Assembly: GCF_014200575.1 (NCBI RefSeq)
Contig: NZ_JACHBZ010000006.1
Span: forward strand, 62,001-126,000
From: Mucilaginibacter saanensis
GTDB lineage: Bacteria; Bacteroidota; Bacteroidia; Sphingobacteriales; Sphingobacteriaceae
Reading direction: 5' to 3'
DNA: 64,000 nucleotides
The translations under genes and the position numbers were made by a program. The notes beneath the pieces are model-generated. The model searched no databases. It saw only the letters and a list, made by a program, of their open reading frames with translations, and was not told the DNA's origin. Of the stretch, positions 53,389 through 63,595 are shown one piece after another (position 1 is the stretch's first letter; every line of letters starts with the position of its first letter).

Positions 53389-56300
53389 TACTCAAATGAT
53401 CTTGTTTTAAGGTTTCGTTTGTTTTGCTGATACTCGGTAGGGGTAGTGCCAAACTGCTTTAAAAAATTACGGCCCAGGTGCGATTGCGAACTGTAACCCA
53501 CCATGTTGGCTACCTCGTATATTTTATAATCACCATCTTCCAGTAGCTTAGCGGCGGCTTTTAAGCGGGTAATATTAATCAACTCATTAATGGTGAGGTT
53601 TGAGATGGCTTTAACCTTACGATACAGGGTAGGCTTGCTCATATTCATTAAATTGGCAATATGCTCCACATCCAGGTCGGGGTTCTGGATGTTTTTATTG
53701 ATGGCCGCATTCAGCTTATCCAAAAAGCTTTCGTCAGGTTTGGAGTAGGCCATGGTATTGATATTAGCCAATGGCGAACTTGCAAAATGCTCTTTTATTT
53801 TACTGCGGTTGGTAAGCAGGTTGGCTATTTGCACCTGCAGATGCTCTGGCGAAAATGGTTTTTCTATATAAGCATCTGCACCAACCTCCAGGCCTTCAAT
53901 TTTGCTTTGCAAGGTGTTTTTGGCCGTAAGCAGTATAATGGGGATGTGGCTGTAATCAAAATTGGTTTTTATTTTTTTACACAGTTCAAATCCGTCCATC
54001 ACGGGCATCATCACATCACTTATAATAAGCTGAATGTTCTCAATCTCGATCATGTCAAGCGCTTCCTGGCCATTCAGCGCTTTGATGATGGCATATTTAT
54101 CGCTCAGGTCGTCCGAAATAAAATCAAGTATTTCGGGATTATCGTCCACTAAAAGTATAATTGGTTTCATAAAATCAAAACTCTCCTCTCTGTTTTTATC
54201 TGTCAATTCGTAATCATCTGATGTGTTATGCAAATCAAATTCCTTTTCCTGGTGCACCGGTAGGGTAAGCATGAAAATATTAAGCTCATCCATGGATTTG
54301 TTTAACACCAGTAAACCCTTATGCAGCTCGGCTAATGACCGGGACAGCGCTAAGCCTATGCCTGTACCTATTTGTTTATCAGATTCCTTAAGGCGGAAGA
54401 ATGGTTTAAAGATCTTTTCGCGCATTTCATAAGGTACAAGGTAGCCGTTGTTCCTGACCTCAATGGAGAAGGTGGAATCATTATCCTGGGGCAGCAGCTC
54501 TACCTCTACAACAGATTTACCGTATTTGATAGCATTGTTGATGAGGTTACTTATAATTTTGGTAAAAGCCTCAATATCAACAAAGGCATACAGATTTTTA
54601 TCGGGATGTATAAGCTCATAATGCATATTCGTTTGCTCGGCCATGGGCTTAAAGCGTTCAAATGTATCAGCAAGTAGTTCGGTAATGTCGGTTTTAACAA
54701 AACTCAGTGTAAATCCATTGGTTTCGGTTTTGCGGAAATCAAGCAACTGGTTGGTAAGGTCGAGTAGCCGGTTGGTGTTTTTCTCCATAATTTTAAGATT
54801 GTTCTGGATATCCGGAACGCTCCCCGCATTTTTGATCACCTTTTCCATTGGCCCTTTGATAAGGGTAAGCGGTGTGCGTATTTCATGGGCAATATTGGTG
54901 AAAAACTCAATTTTGGCATTGTAAATCTGTTTTTCCTTATCGCTCTCCAGTATCTCAAACAGTCTTTTATTTTTATCACGGGTTTTGATATGATATTGAC
55001 TGAGCAGGTAATATATTGCCAGCAATATCAGCAGCGTGTAAATAATGTAGGCCCAAACGCTTTCCCAAAACGGAGGGCTTATATCGATATAGAGCACGGT
55101 TTCTTTAGCGCTCCACAGACCGTTATTGTTGGCCGCCTTAACAATAAAGGTATAATGCCCTGGTAAAAGCTGGGTAAAATAAGCCTTACGGTTAGTTTTT
55201 AAATAGGTCCATCCCTTATCCAGTCCCTTCATCATGTACTTATATTGGGTCATCTCCGGCGATGGATAGCTTAATGCAGCAAAATCAATGCTAAACGAGG
55301 ACTGGTTATGATTAAGGTTGATGTGTTTGGAGAAAATTATGGATTTGTGAAGCAATGAATCGCTGCCGTTCACGGAAATTTCCTGGTTGTGCACTTGGAA
55401 ACCCGTAATATATACCGGAGCTACAAAGTCGTTCTTTTTAAATTGAGTAGGGTTAAAGCTCACCATGCCCTTTACGCAACCAAAATACATGGTGCCGTCG
55501 GTATCTTTAAAGGCTGAGTTATAATTAAACTGATCGCTGAGCAAGCCGCTGGCTTTAGTATAAATTTTTATGTTGTTATTAGTGATATTTAAACACACCA
55601 GGCCGCGTGTGGTACTTACCCATATATTTTTATTATCGTCTTCCAGTATCCTGAAAACATAATTGCTCGGAAAGCCGTTGCTCAGGTCGTGAAACTTAAA
55701 GGCCTTAGTTTCCGGATTATAGTTCCACAGGCCCAATCCCTCTGTTGCAAACCATAACTGGTGATTGCTATCCTCAAATATGCCGTTAACGGTAGTACTA
55801 CCCAGGGCATTGGTTACGCCATGCGCATCATGAAGCTTAACGCCGGTATTATTTACCGGATCATAACAATGGATGCCGCCATGCACGGTGCCTACCCATA
55901 TTTTACCATTATGATCTTCAGATATACAGTAAACAAAATCAAACGGAGGTACTTTGTCAATAATGGTGAAATCCTGGGTATCGGTATTATACCTATACAT
56001 CCCTTGGGTAGTGCCAATCAAAATAATGCCCGACCGGGTTTTGCAAAAGCAAATGATAAAATTGCTTTTGAGCATGTTTTTTGCCTTGCCGGCTACATAG
56101 TACCTGATCACCTTACCCGTAGGGATGTCCAATATATCAAGGCCACGCTCAAATGTGCCTACAAACAGCTCGTTGCCGCTGGCCAGTAAGCCATGGATGT
56201 TGGTGTTTGAGATACCGTTTTTTACACCCGGGTAATAATGTGTCCAGGATTGTTTATCGGCGCTTAGCTTGTTCAGCCCGTTATCCTCGGTGCCCATCCA

Positions 56301-57395
56301 CAGGTTGCCGTACATGTCCTTACAAATTTCACGTACTACGTTGCCCTGCAGCCCAGCCTTGTCAGATGCCGGGTAAAACTTATTGAAGGTGGAATATTGT
56401 TTGGGGTAATAGTTTATTCCTCCAAAATAAGTGCCTGCCCAAATACCACCTTCTGAATCCTTGTAAAGGGTATAAACGGCATTGTCTGATATGGAATAAG
56501 GATCATTAAACTGCTTTTTAAGATTAAGGAATGTACCCTTTTGGCTGTCATAAATAAATACCCCCGATTCTGTTGCTATCCAAAACTCATTGTCGGCATA
56601 TTTTACAAAATCACGTACGTATATTTCTGTTTTGTTGGCATTGTAAGTTAAAAGGTCAACATAAGTGCCATTAGTACAGTCAAAAACCTTAAGGCCCCGG
56701 CTGGTGGTGCCTACAAATATTTTGTTGTTACCCGCACTAAATATTTTTTCAATAAAGTTTGATGCAGCCCATTTGGAGTTTTTGAATACGCTGTATCCCG
56801 TAAATGATCGGGTAGCGGTATCCAGTTTATTTAAGGTGCCTTCTGTTGATGACACCCATATATCGCCATTGTTAATAGCTACCGATGTGGCCTCAAAGTG
56901 CTGGTACGATCGGTAATCTGTTATTTTACCCGTTATTTTATCATACTTCATTAATGATGAGCGGGATACAAACCAGCAATTATAAAACTGATCGGTTACC
57001 ATATACCTTATGGCATTATTGTTTGAGGTGATGTGTACAAAGCTTTCTGTTTGCGGGTTGTATTTATCAAGCCCCTGATCGGTACCCACCCAAAAACTGC
57101 CATCCTTATCCAGGTTTAAGGTATGCACCATGTTGCTCATAATGCTGTTTTTATCCTTGGGGTTATGCCTGAAAACTTTAAAGGTATAGCCGTCAAAACG
57201 GTTCAGTCCATCCTTGGTTCCAAACCATAAAAAACCGTGTTTATCCTGCAGTGTACAGTAAACGGTATTGTTTGACAGGCCGTTCTCTACCTGGTAATGC
57301 CTGAAGTAATAGGATTGTGCATTGCAGATATTAAACGGCAGCAGGAATAATAAATAAGCTAAATATATAGGTCTCAAAATCGTTTGTTGAAACAA
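53388..57395 (-). CDS. Hybrid two-component system regulator (HTCS) of the polysaccharide utilization locus
   Basis: 1335 aa, all domains of a Bacteroidota HTCS in order: signal peptide (about 1-26), periplasmic two-component-regulator propeller repeats (about 30-690), Y_Y_Y domain (about 700-765), membrane helix (about 778-798), histidine kinase with NIAHEIRTPLTL (about 832-843) and ATP-binding domain, receiver domain with LVDDN (about 1079) and phospho-acceptor Asp in ISDVMMPVMDG (about 1128), and an AraC-type DNA-binding domain (about 1235-1330). It would sense an oligosaccharide in the periplasm and activate the adjacent GH43 and SusCD genes. The frame begins at a TTG; the first in-frame ATG is near residue 87 and would delete the signal peptide. 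A TATATTTG box overlaps that TTG. Confidence 0.93.
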   Translation of the reverse strand: MFQQTILRPIYLAYLLFLLPFNICNAQSYYFRHYQVENGLSNNTVYCTLQDKHGFLWFGTKDGLNRFDGYTFKVFRHNPKDKNSIMSNMVHTLNLDKDGSFWVGTDQGLDKYNPQTESFVHITSNNNAIRYMVTDQFYNCWFVSRSSLMKYDKITGKITDYRSYQHFEATSVAINNGDIWVSSTEGTLNKLDTATRSFTGYSVFKNSKWAASNFIEKIFSAGNNKIFVGTTSRGLKVFDCTNGTYVDLLTYNANKTEIYVRDFVKYADNEFWIATESGVFIYDSQKGTFLNLKKQFNDPYSISDNAVYTLYKDSEGGIWAGTYFGGINYYPKQYSTFNKFYPASDKAGLQGNVVREICKDMYGNLWMGTEDNGLNKLSADKQSWTHYYPGVKNGISNTNIHGLLASGNELFVGTFERGLDILDIPTGKVIRYYVAGKAKNMLKSNFIICFCKTRSGIILIGTTQGMYRYNTDTQDFTIIDKVPPFDFVYCISEDHNGKIWVGTVHGGIHCYDPVNNTGVKLHDAHGVTNALGSTTVNGIFEDSNHQLWFATEGLGLWNYNPETKAFKFHDLSNGFPSNYVFRILEDDNKNIWVSTTRGLVCLNITNNNIKIYTKASGLLSDQFNYNSAFKDTDGTMYFGCVKGMVSFNPTQFKKNDFVAPVYITGFQVHNQEISVNGSDSLLHKSIIFSKHINLNHNQSSFSIDFAALSYPSPEMTQYKYMMKGLDKGWTYLKTNRKAYFTQLLPGHYTFIVKAANNNGLWSAKETVLYIDISPPFWESVWAYIIYTLLILLAIYYLLSQYHIKTRDKNKRLFEILESDKEKQIYNAKIEFFTNIAHEIRTPLTLIKGPMEKVIKNAGSVPDIQNNLKIMEKNTNRLLDLTNQLLDFRKTETNGFTLSFVKTDITELLADTFERFKPMAEQTNMHYELIHPDKNLYAFVDIEAFTKIISNLINNAIKYGKSVVEVELLPQDNDSTFSIEVRNNGYLVPYEMREKIFKPFFRLKESDKQIGTGIGLALSRSLAELHKGLLVLNKSMDELNIFMLTLPVHQEKEFDLHNTSDDYELTDKNREESFDFMKPIILLVDDNPEILDFISDDLSDKYAIIKALNGQEALDMIEIENIQLIISDVMMPVMDGFELCKKIKTNFDYSHIPIILLTAKNTLQSKIEGLEVGADAYIEKPFSPEHLQVQIANLLTNRSKIKEHFASSPLANINTMAYSKPDESFLDKLNAAINKNIQNPDLDVEHIANLMNMSKPTLYRKVKAISNLTINELINITRLKAAAKLLEDGDYKIYEVANMVGYSSQSHLGRNFLKQFGTTPTEYQQNKRNLKTRSFE

Positions 57396-57571
57396 ATATA
57401 GCCATTCTCAATAACGGTTTTCGTTCAGGTAAAAATTGATACGTTTTGACTAATTATTGATATTATTTGGTTAATAAGCAGCTGTCAAAATCCTTTTTCT
57501 TTACACTGTTATTTAAAATCTGTCAACCGTACATTTTTAAATCAACACTTAACCAATTTAATAAATCATTT

Positions 57572-60500
57572 ATGAGAAAAATTTTACTACTCAGGCAAGA
57601 GGGCTGTACCCACTTGCAATGGCCACCCAGTAAATGGAGTCAAAAATTAGCATTACTTGCTTTTTCCCTGATGTTTTATCTGCTTACCTCGTTTTCCGCA
57701 TCCGCGCAAAATACATTCAAGGTAATTGGTACTGTGACCGATACCACGGGCGAAGCGCTTACGGGCGTGGCCATCAGGGTGCAGGGAACGCAGGCTGGCA
57801 CAACAACCGATATTAAAGGAAAATTCAGCCTGAATGTTCCTAATGGTAACGGTACTTTGCTGGTTACCTATATCGGTTTTGTAACAGCCGATATCCCGAT
57901 CAATAACAGATCGGTTATTGCTATTCGCCTTAAATCAAATAACTCATCGCTGCAGGAAGTTGTAGTAACGGGTTACGGTACACAAAAAAGGGCATCGATA
58001 ACGGGCGCTATATCCAGTGTAACCAGCAAGGATATTGAGCGAGTACACGGTGGTTCTACCGTTAGTACGGGTTTAGCTGGTAAAATACCGGGTGTAACTT
58101 TCAGACAGGCTGAAGGGCGACCGGGAGCAGGCGCTTCTGTACAGATCCGTAACATGGGTACACCGCTGTATGTAATTGACGGGATACAGCAGGATGAGGG
58201 GCAATTTAATAACCTTGCGCCAAATGATGTGGAAAGTATTTCCGTATTGAAGGATGCGTCGGCTGCTATTTATGGTGTACGTGCAGGAAACGGGGTGGTA
58301 GTGGTAACCACAAAAAGAGGTTCTGGCGAAGGGCGTATCAACGTTGACTCTTACCTTGGTTTTCAATCATGGGACAGGTTTCCGAATGTGCTTACCAACT
58401 CTTATGATTATATGAAAGCGCTGTCTGCAGCACAGGTAATTACCAACGGAAGTACCTCTATTACCGATGCCGAACTGGCAAAGTATAAAGCCGGCACGGA
58501 GCCCGGATACCAGAGTTTTAATTGGAAGCCATTTGTGCTGGCAAATTCCGGCGCGCCATTAAATTCGTTTCACGCGGATATGACGGGCGGAAACGACAAG
58601 GTTACCTACTATGTAGCAGGAACCAGCTTATACCAAAACTCACCTGCCGGTGCCGAATATCTTTTCAGACGTACCAACATCCAATCAAATGTGAAGGCAA
58701 AAGTGGCTGCAGGCCTGTCTGTAAGCATGAACATTAATGGCCGTATTGAAACACGTGAAAACCCTGGTGTTCCCGGTGGTGATGATTATGTGCTGGCCAA
58801 ATTGGGAATATTGGAAAATACGCCTTTAGACCGCCCGTATGCTAACGATAACCCTGCCTATTTGAGGGATAACGGCCCGCATACAGAGGCAAACTACGCG
58901 TTTTTGAATGATAAGCTTTCAGGTATCTGGCATCAGGACTGGAGGGTATTACAAACCAATTTTGAAGCAGAGTATGTTATCCCCGGAATAAAGGGACTTA
59001 CTGCAAAATATGATTACTCCTATTACATTGCGGATGAGTTGCTGAACAACCATGAGTATACCTATAATGCCTATACTTATAACCAGGAAACGGGTAACTA
59101 TGATGTAACCCATGCGGTTACCAACCCATGGAGAGAGCGTGAGCAACGTAAAGAGCTTAGCACTACAACACAGTTCCAGTTAAGCTATAATAACACATTT
59201 GGTAAAAGTACCATCGGCGCTACGTTTGTTAATGAGCGTATTCATAAAGAACACGTAAGGAACTGGCTGCATGCTAACCCTATATCCAATAACCTGCCGT
59301 TGATCTATTTCCCAACTATGGATCAGTACCAGGATAGTGATGATTCTGAGGCTCGTATAGGTTATGTGGCCCGCTTGAATTACAACTATGATAACCGGTA
59401 CTATTTAGAGGCTTTGGGCAGAAGGGATGCATCTTATCTCTTTGATCCGGCTCACCGGGTGGGTTATTTTCCGGGCGTATCCGTAGGATGGAGAATTACC
59501 AATGAGAGCTTCATGAAAAAACTACTGGGCGACAACAGTGCGTTGAATGATCTGAAATTCAGAGCTTCTTATGGTGTGCTGGGTGATGACAGGAGCCCTT
59601 ACGATGCAAGCGGAAATACACCTATCGTAACACCTTATGCTTATCTGCCTGGTTACAATTATGCAACAGGTGCTGCCGGTAATGTGGCTATATTGGATGG
59701 TAACCCCGTTTCTACTTCCATTAATAAAGGTATCCCGGTTAATACCGTATCCTGGATGAAAAGTAAAATATTTAACGTAGGTGCCGATTTTAGCCTGTTA
59801 AATAACAGGTTAACTGGTGCAATAGAGTATTTTAAAAGATCACGTACAGGCATTGTTGGTACCGACTATGGCGTAGTACTGCCAACAGAAGTAGGTTACG
59901 GCTTGCCGGGCATCAATGTAAATACCGACTCGCAACGAGGTGCAGAAATTTCATTGGCTTACAATAACAAAATAGGCGAAGTAAACTATAACATTGGAGG
60001 AAACTTCTCTTATAGCCGTAAAAAAACAGGAATTTATGCGGATACCCCTTTTGGCAACTCGCTTGATCAATACTTCCGCTCACAAAATAACCGTACCGCT
60101 AATATTTTCTGGGGCTACCAGGTTATCGGTCAGTTTACCTCAGCAAGCCAGATCAACGCTTATAAGGTAAATGAAGACGGAAAAGGTAACAGCACGGTAT
60201 TACCCGGCGATTTGATTTATAAGGATCAAAATGGTGATGGTAAAATTGATGGTAATGATACCCGTCCAATTGGTTATGGTTTAGGTGCACAACCTAACAT
60301 GAACTTTGGCTTTTCACTGGGCTTAGCCTATAAAGGATTTGACTTTCATGCCGACTTTTCAGGCGGTTCCGGTTATTCATGGAACCAGAACTGGGAATCA
60401 AGATGGGCTTTCCAGAATAACGGCAACTTAAATACCATTTTCCAGGACAGCTGGCATTTGAGTAATCCTACTGATGTGAACAGTACATGGGTGTCTGGTA

Positions 60501-60817
60501 AATATCCGGTTAACAGAAATAACGTAGGTTTTACCCACTATGATTATGGTGATGGCCAAAATGCTACTAACTCCACTTTCTGGCTGCATAACGTAAAATA
60601 CTTACGGGCACGCACCATTGAAATAGGTTATTCTTTACCTAAAGATCTGTTGGCAAAAGTGAAAATTAAAAGAGCCAGATTTTATGCCAATGTATACAAC
60701 TTATTTTCAATAGATAATTTGCATCAGTACGGGGTTGATCCTGAGGTTAGCGACGATAACGGCTTACAAACACCGCAAAGCCGGGTTTATAATTTTGGCG
60801 TTAACCTAAGCTTTTAA
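57572..60817 (+). CDS. SusC/RagA family TonB-dependent transporter (GH43/GH2 locus)
   Basis: 1081 aa from ATG 57572; the open frame runs 35 codons further upstream to a TTG, into the control region. The N-terminus (MRKILLLRQEGC, then the hydrophobic SLMFYLLTSFSASAQ) matches a SusC-type extended signal peptide. Carboxypeptidase-D-like domain (about 50-125), plug with YVIDGIQQ and SVLKDASAAIYGVRAGNG (about 200-240), barrel ending FGVNLSF. Divergent from the HTCS gene, which very likely controls it through the 176-base region between the starts. Confidence 0.95.
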   Translation: MRKILLLRQEGCTHLQWPPSKWSQKLALLAFSLMFYLLTSFSASAQNTFKVIGTVTDTTGEALTGVAIRVQGTQAGTTTDIKGKFSLNVPNGNGTLLVTYIGFVTADIPINNRSVIAIRLKSNNSSLQEVVVTGYGTQKRASITGAISSVTSKDIERVHGGSTVSTGLAGKIPGVTFRQAEGRPGAGASVQIRNMGTPLYVIDGIQQDEGQFNNLAPNDVESISVLKDASAAIYGVRAGNGVVVVTTKRGSGEGRINVDSYLGFQSWDRFPNVLTNSYDYMKALSAAQVITNGSTSITDAELAKYKAGTEPGYQSFNWKPFVLANSGAPLNSFHADMTGGNDKVTYYVAGTSLYQNSPAGAEYLFRRTNIQSNVKAKVAAGLSVSMNINGRIETRENPGVPGGDDYVLAKLGILENTPLDRPYANDNPAYLRDNGPHTEANYAFLNDKLSGIWHQDWRVLQTNFEAEYVIPGIKGLTAKYDYSYYIADELLNNHEYTYNAYTYNQETGNYDVTHAVTNPWREREQRKELSTTTQFQLSYNNTFGKSTIGATFVNERIHKEHVRNWLHANPISNNLPLIYFPTMDQYQDSDDSEARIGYVARLNYNYDNRYYLEALGRRDASYLFDPAHRVGYFPGVSVGWRITNESFMKKLLGDNSALNDLKFRASYGVLGDDRSPYDASGNTPIVTPYAYLPGYNYATGAAGNVAILDGNPVSTSINKGIPVNTVSWMKSKIFNVGADFSLLNNRLTGAIEYFKRSRTGIVGTDYGVVLPTEVGYGLPGINVNTDSQRGAEISLAYNNKIGEVNYNIGGNFSYSRKKTGIYADTPFGNSLDQYFRSQNNRTANIFWGYQVIGQFTSASQINAYKVNEDGKGNSTVLPGDLIYKDQNGDGKIDGNDTRPIGYGLGAQPNMNFGFSLGLAYKGFDFHADFSGGSGYSWNQNWESRWAFQNNGNLNTIFQDSWHLSNPTDVNSTWVSGKYPVNRNNVGFTHYDYGDGQNATNSTFWLHNVKYLRARTIEIGYSLPKDLLAKVKIKRARFYANVYNLFSIDNLHQYGVDPEVSDDNGLQTPQSRVYNFGVNLSF

Positions 60818-60841
60818 TTAAAACATTAAGTAAAATATTCA

Positions 60842-62788
60842 ATGAAAAAGATATATATAATAGGCATGATTTCGGTACTGTTAAGCGCGGAATCATGCAA
60901 AAAAGATAGTAGTTTCTTAGATGTGCCGCCAAAATCGGTGGTTACTAATGATGTGGTTTTTTCCGATCCGGCATTGGTGTTATCTGTGTTAGGTGACCTG
61001 TATAACAGGGTGTATGATTTCACGAGTTTGGACAACATGGACACTCATCCCGAAAACGCAGATAAAAAGAACGTTGCCGGTTGGACTACATTTGCAGATT
61101 TTGGTGAATCATTTCCTTCTGATAATTCATTTTACTCCATTGTTCAAAACAGAAACTGGGGTTATGATACCTGGTCAACCTGGAATTATCCCTATGTACG
61201 TGATCTTAACCTTTTTATTGACAACGTAACCGCATCAACCAAACTGGTGGCTGCCGATAAAAATAGATTTTTAGCCGAAGGCCGTTTTTTACGCGCCAGC
61301 TATTACTTCGAAATGGTTAAAAGGATGGGCGGCGTTCCGCTGATCACCAAAACACTTACTTATGATAACAGCGGCAATGTAGTAGGCTTACAATTTCCAC
61401 GATCAAAAGAATCAGATATTTATGATTTTGTGATCAGCGAAGCTGAAGCGATCAAAGGATTATTGCCGTCAGACCCAACAGAAAAATCAAGGGCAACAAA
61501 AGCGGCCGCATTGGCCATGGAAGCCAGGGCTGCCTTATATGCTGGTTCAATAGCAAAATATGGCGCCTCAACACCGCAGGTTTCCTTACCGGGCGGTGAG
61601 GTTGGTATCCCATCAAGTATGGCTCCGGGATATTATACCAAAGCCCTTAACGCTGCAAAAGAAATTATCAGCGGTTCTGCAGGCTCGTATAAATTGTATC
61701 AGGTACTACCTAATCTTTCCGATAATTTTGCTGCCATATTCTTAGATAAAAGCAGCGTAAACCAGGAGTCGATATGGGTAGAGGATTTCAAGGCGCTTGC
61801 CGGTAAGGTACATTCATTTACCACCAATGATCAACCTTACTCCGTATCTGACGAAGCTTCGGATGCAGGTCGTTTAGACCCTTCATTAAACCTGGTACAG
61901 TCGTTTGAAAAACTGGATAATACTTTTGCGCCGATAGCTACTAAAGACGGAGCGGGTAATCCTATTTATTATGCAGACCAGCAGGATCCTTTTGCCGGGC
62001 GTGATGCACGTTTAGCCGGTACGGTAATGTTGCCTCACTTTTTCTGGAAAACCGCTTACATCGATATCTGGGGTGGGTATTTGCTGGCCAACGGAAGCAT
62101 CATCAGCAGCGATGACGCTACGCACTATGCTACATTGCCTGGTACTACCACACAAATACAGGTGGTGGGTAAGGACGGTCCTACACCAACCGGCGAACCA
62201 CTCAGAACTCAAACAGGTTTTTATATCCGTAAATACCTTGACCCAACAACAGGTTCGGGCCGCAGGGGGCGCCAGAGTGATGTTAACTTTATCCGTTACC
62301 GTTACGGCGAAGTGTTGCTGAACGCTGCAGAAGCTGCTTATGAATTAGGCCAAACCAGTGATGCCGCACTTTACATGAACCAGGTGAGGGCACGTGCAGG
62401 TTTAACCACACCGCTTACTGCCGCTGATATCACTTTTGATCGTATAGTTCACGAGCGCCGTGCAGAACTTTCATTTGAAGGCCACGTGCTTTTTGATATG
62501 AAACGCTGGAGAATAGCCACCAAAGTTTGGGATGGAAATCCGCAAACGTTAACTGATTTAACCAGTAATATCAGTTCTGCAACAAAAAGAAATACACAAC
62601 CGTGGGGTCTGTATCCTTATAAATATTACAATCCTGGTAGCCCTAATAATGGTAAATGGGTATTCAGGGAGGTTTTGCCATCGCCGGTAACAGGTGTTCT
62701 TAATTTCAGATTAGGTAACTACTATTCACAAATTACTGATGCTATCATATCTGCCAATCCTAAAATCATCAGACAACCCAATCAATAA
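60842..62788 (+). CDS. SusD/RagB family lipoprotein (GH43/GH2 locus)
   Basis: 648 aa, a large member of the family. Lipoprotein signal with Cys19 (AESC). RagB/SusD helical core (RFLRASYYFEMVKRMGGVPL segment split by family helices, about 137-160) and C-terminal ERRAELSFEGHVLFDMKRWR (about 538-557). It binds the glycan for the SusC encoded 24 bases upstream. Confidence 0.93.
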   Translation: MKKIYIIGMISVLLSAESCKKDSSFLDVPPKSVVTNDVVFSDPALVLSVLGDLYNRVYDFTSLDNMDTHPENADKKNVAGWTTFADFGESFPSDNSFYSIVQNRNWGYDTWSTWNYPYVRDLNLFIDNVTASTKLVAADKNRFLAEGRFLRASYYFEMVKRMGGVPLITKTLTYDNSGNVVGLQFPRSKESDIYDFVISEAEAIKGLLPSDPTEKSRATKAAALAMEARAALYAGSIAKYGASTPQVSLPGGEVGIPSSMAPGYYTKALNAAKEIISGSAGSYKLYQVLPNLSDNFAAIFLDKSSVNQESIWVEDFKALAGKVHSFTTNDQPYSVSDEASDAGRLDPSLNLVQSFEKLDNTFAPIATKDGAGNPIYYADQQDPFAGRDARLAGTVMLPHFFWKTAYIDIWGGYLLANGSIISSDDATHYATLPGTTTQIQVVGKDGPTPTGEPLRTQTGFYIRKYLDPTTGSGRRGRQSDVNFIRYRYGEVLLNAAEAAYELGQTSDAALYMNQVRARAGLTTPLTAADITFDRIVHERRAELSFEGHVLFDMKRWRIATKVWDGNPQTLTDLTSNISSATKRNTQPWGLYPYKYYNPGSPNNGKWVFREVLPSPVTGVLNFRLGNYYSQITDAIISANPKIIRQPNQ

Positions 62789-62811
62789 GTTTAGCATATA
62801 ATTCAAAAATC

Positions 62812-63513
62812 ATGAAAATAAAATTTCATCAAATAGCCATATTTGCCCTCATGCTTTCAAGCGCAGCCTGTAAGCTTGATAATGTTAAACCACCTTCGGT
62901 AACATTAAAGGGGCAGCTCATGTACAAGGGTACCCCAATAGGCGTTGAGTATAACCAGGTTCCATTTCAGCTTTATCAAACGGGGTATAAAGGTAATACG
63001 CCTATAACCGGAACATTTGATCAGGATGGTAACTACTCTGTATTAACGTTTAATGGTAATTATAAATTTACTATTCCCGGCGGTCAGGGGCCTTTTCAAT
63101 GGAAAGAGCTTGCATCAGGTGGCAGGGATACCGTAAATATTGCCCTTAACGGCGATCAGACGGTAAATATCGAGGTAACTCCTTATTACATGATCCGCAA
63201 TGCACAAATAGCTGCATCGGGCGGTAATATCTCGGCCAAATTCAGTATCGAAAAAGATATTACCGATGCTACAGCCAAAAATATACAAACGGTAAGCCTT
63301 TTTGTCAATAAAACCCAGTTTGTATCCCCGGCAGATCATGCTGCCGAGATTGACCTGGATGGCGCGGCAATCACAGATCCGTCTAACGTATCATTAAGTG
63401 TAGCTATACCTACGTTTCCGGTTACCCAAAACTATGTGTATGCCCGTGTGGGTATCAGAATAGCCGGGGTAGAGGATATGATATTTTCGCCCGTTGTTAA
63501 AGTATCTTATTAA
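62812..63513 (+). CDS. DUF3823 surface lipoprotein
   Basis: 233 aa with lipobox Cys20 (SSAAC). An N-terminal beta-sandwich-like part (VTLKGQLMYKGTPIGVEYN, TFDQDGNYSVLTFNGNYKF) and a C-terminal Ig-like part match the DUF3823 family, which is found almost always directly behind SusD in such loci. Probably a surface glycan-binding accessory protein; no catalytic residues are apparent. Starts 24 bases after SusD and is followed by a strong hairpin. Confidence 0.85.
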   Translation: MKIKFHQIAIFALMLSSAACKLDNVKPPSVTLKGQLMYKGTPIGVEYNQVPFQLYQTGYKGNTPITGTFDQDGNYSVLTFNGNYKFTIPGGQGPFQWKELASGGRDTVNIALNGDQTVNIEVTPYYMIRNAQIAASGGNISAKFSIEKDITDATAKNIQTVSLFVNKTQFVSPADHAAEIDLDGAAITDPSNVSLSVAIPTFPVTQNYVYARVGIRIAGVEDMIFSPVVKVSY

Positions 63514-63523
63514 TTACAATTTG

Positions 63524-63551
63524 AAGGGGCCATATCTTGATATGGCCCCTT
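63524..63551 (+). terminator. Terminator or attenuator between DUF3823 and GH2 genes
   Basis: A perfect 13-bp stem (AAGGGGCCATATC and complement) with a tight loop, then ATATTTATA. It lies 11 bases past the DUF3823 stop and 45 bases before the next start, where it would lower expression of the enzymes relative to SusCD. Confidence 0.8.
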
Positions 63552-63595
63552 ATATTTATAAAATCAATACATCCTTACATATCTGTTAATACCTG

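Noticed and set aside
57467..57571. N-terminal extension of the third SusC gene to a TTG
   Set aside because: The extension has no signal-peptide logic and occupies the likely promoter region; the ATG at 57572 is followed by a typical SusC signal sequence.
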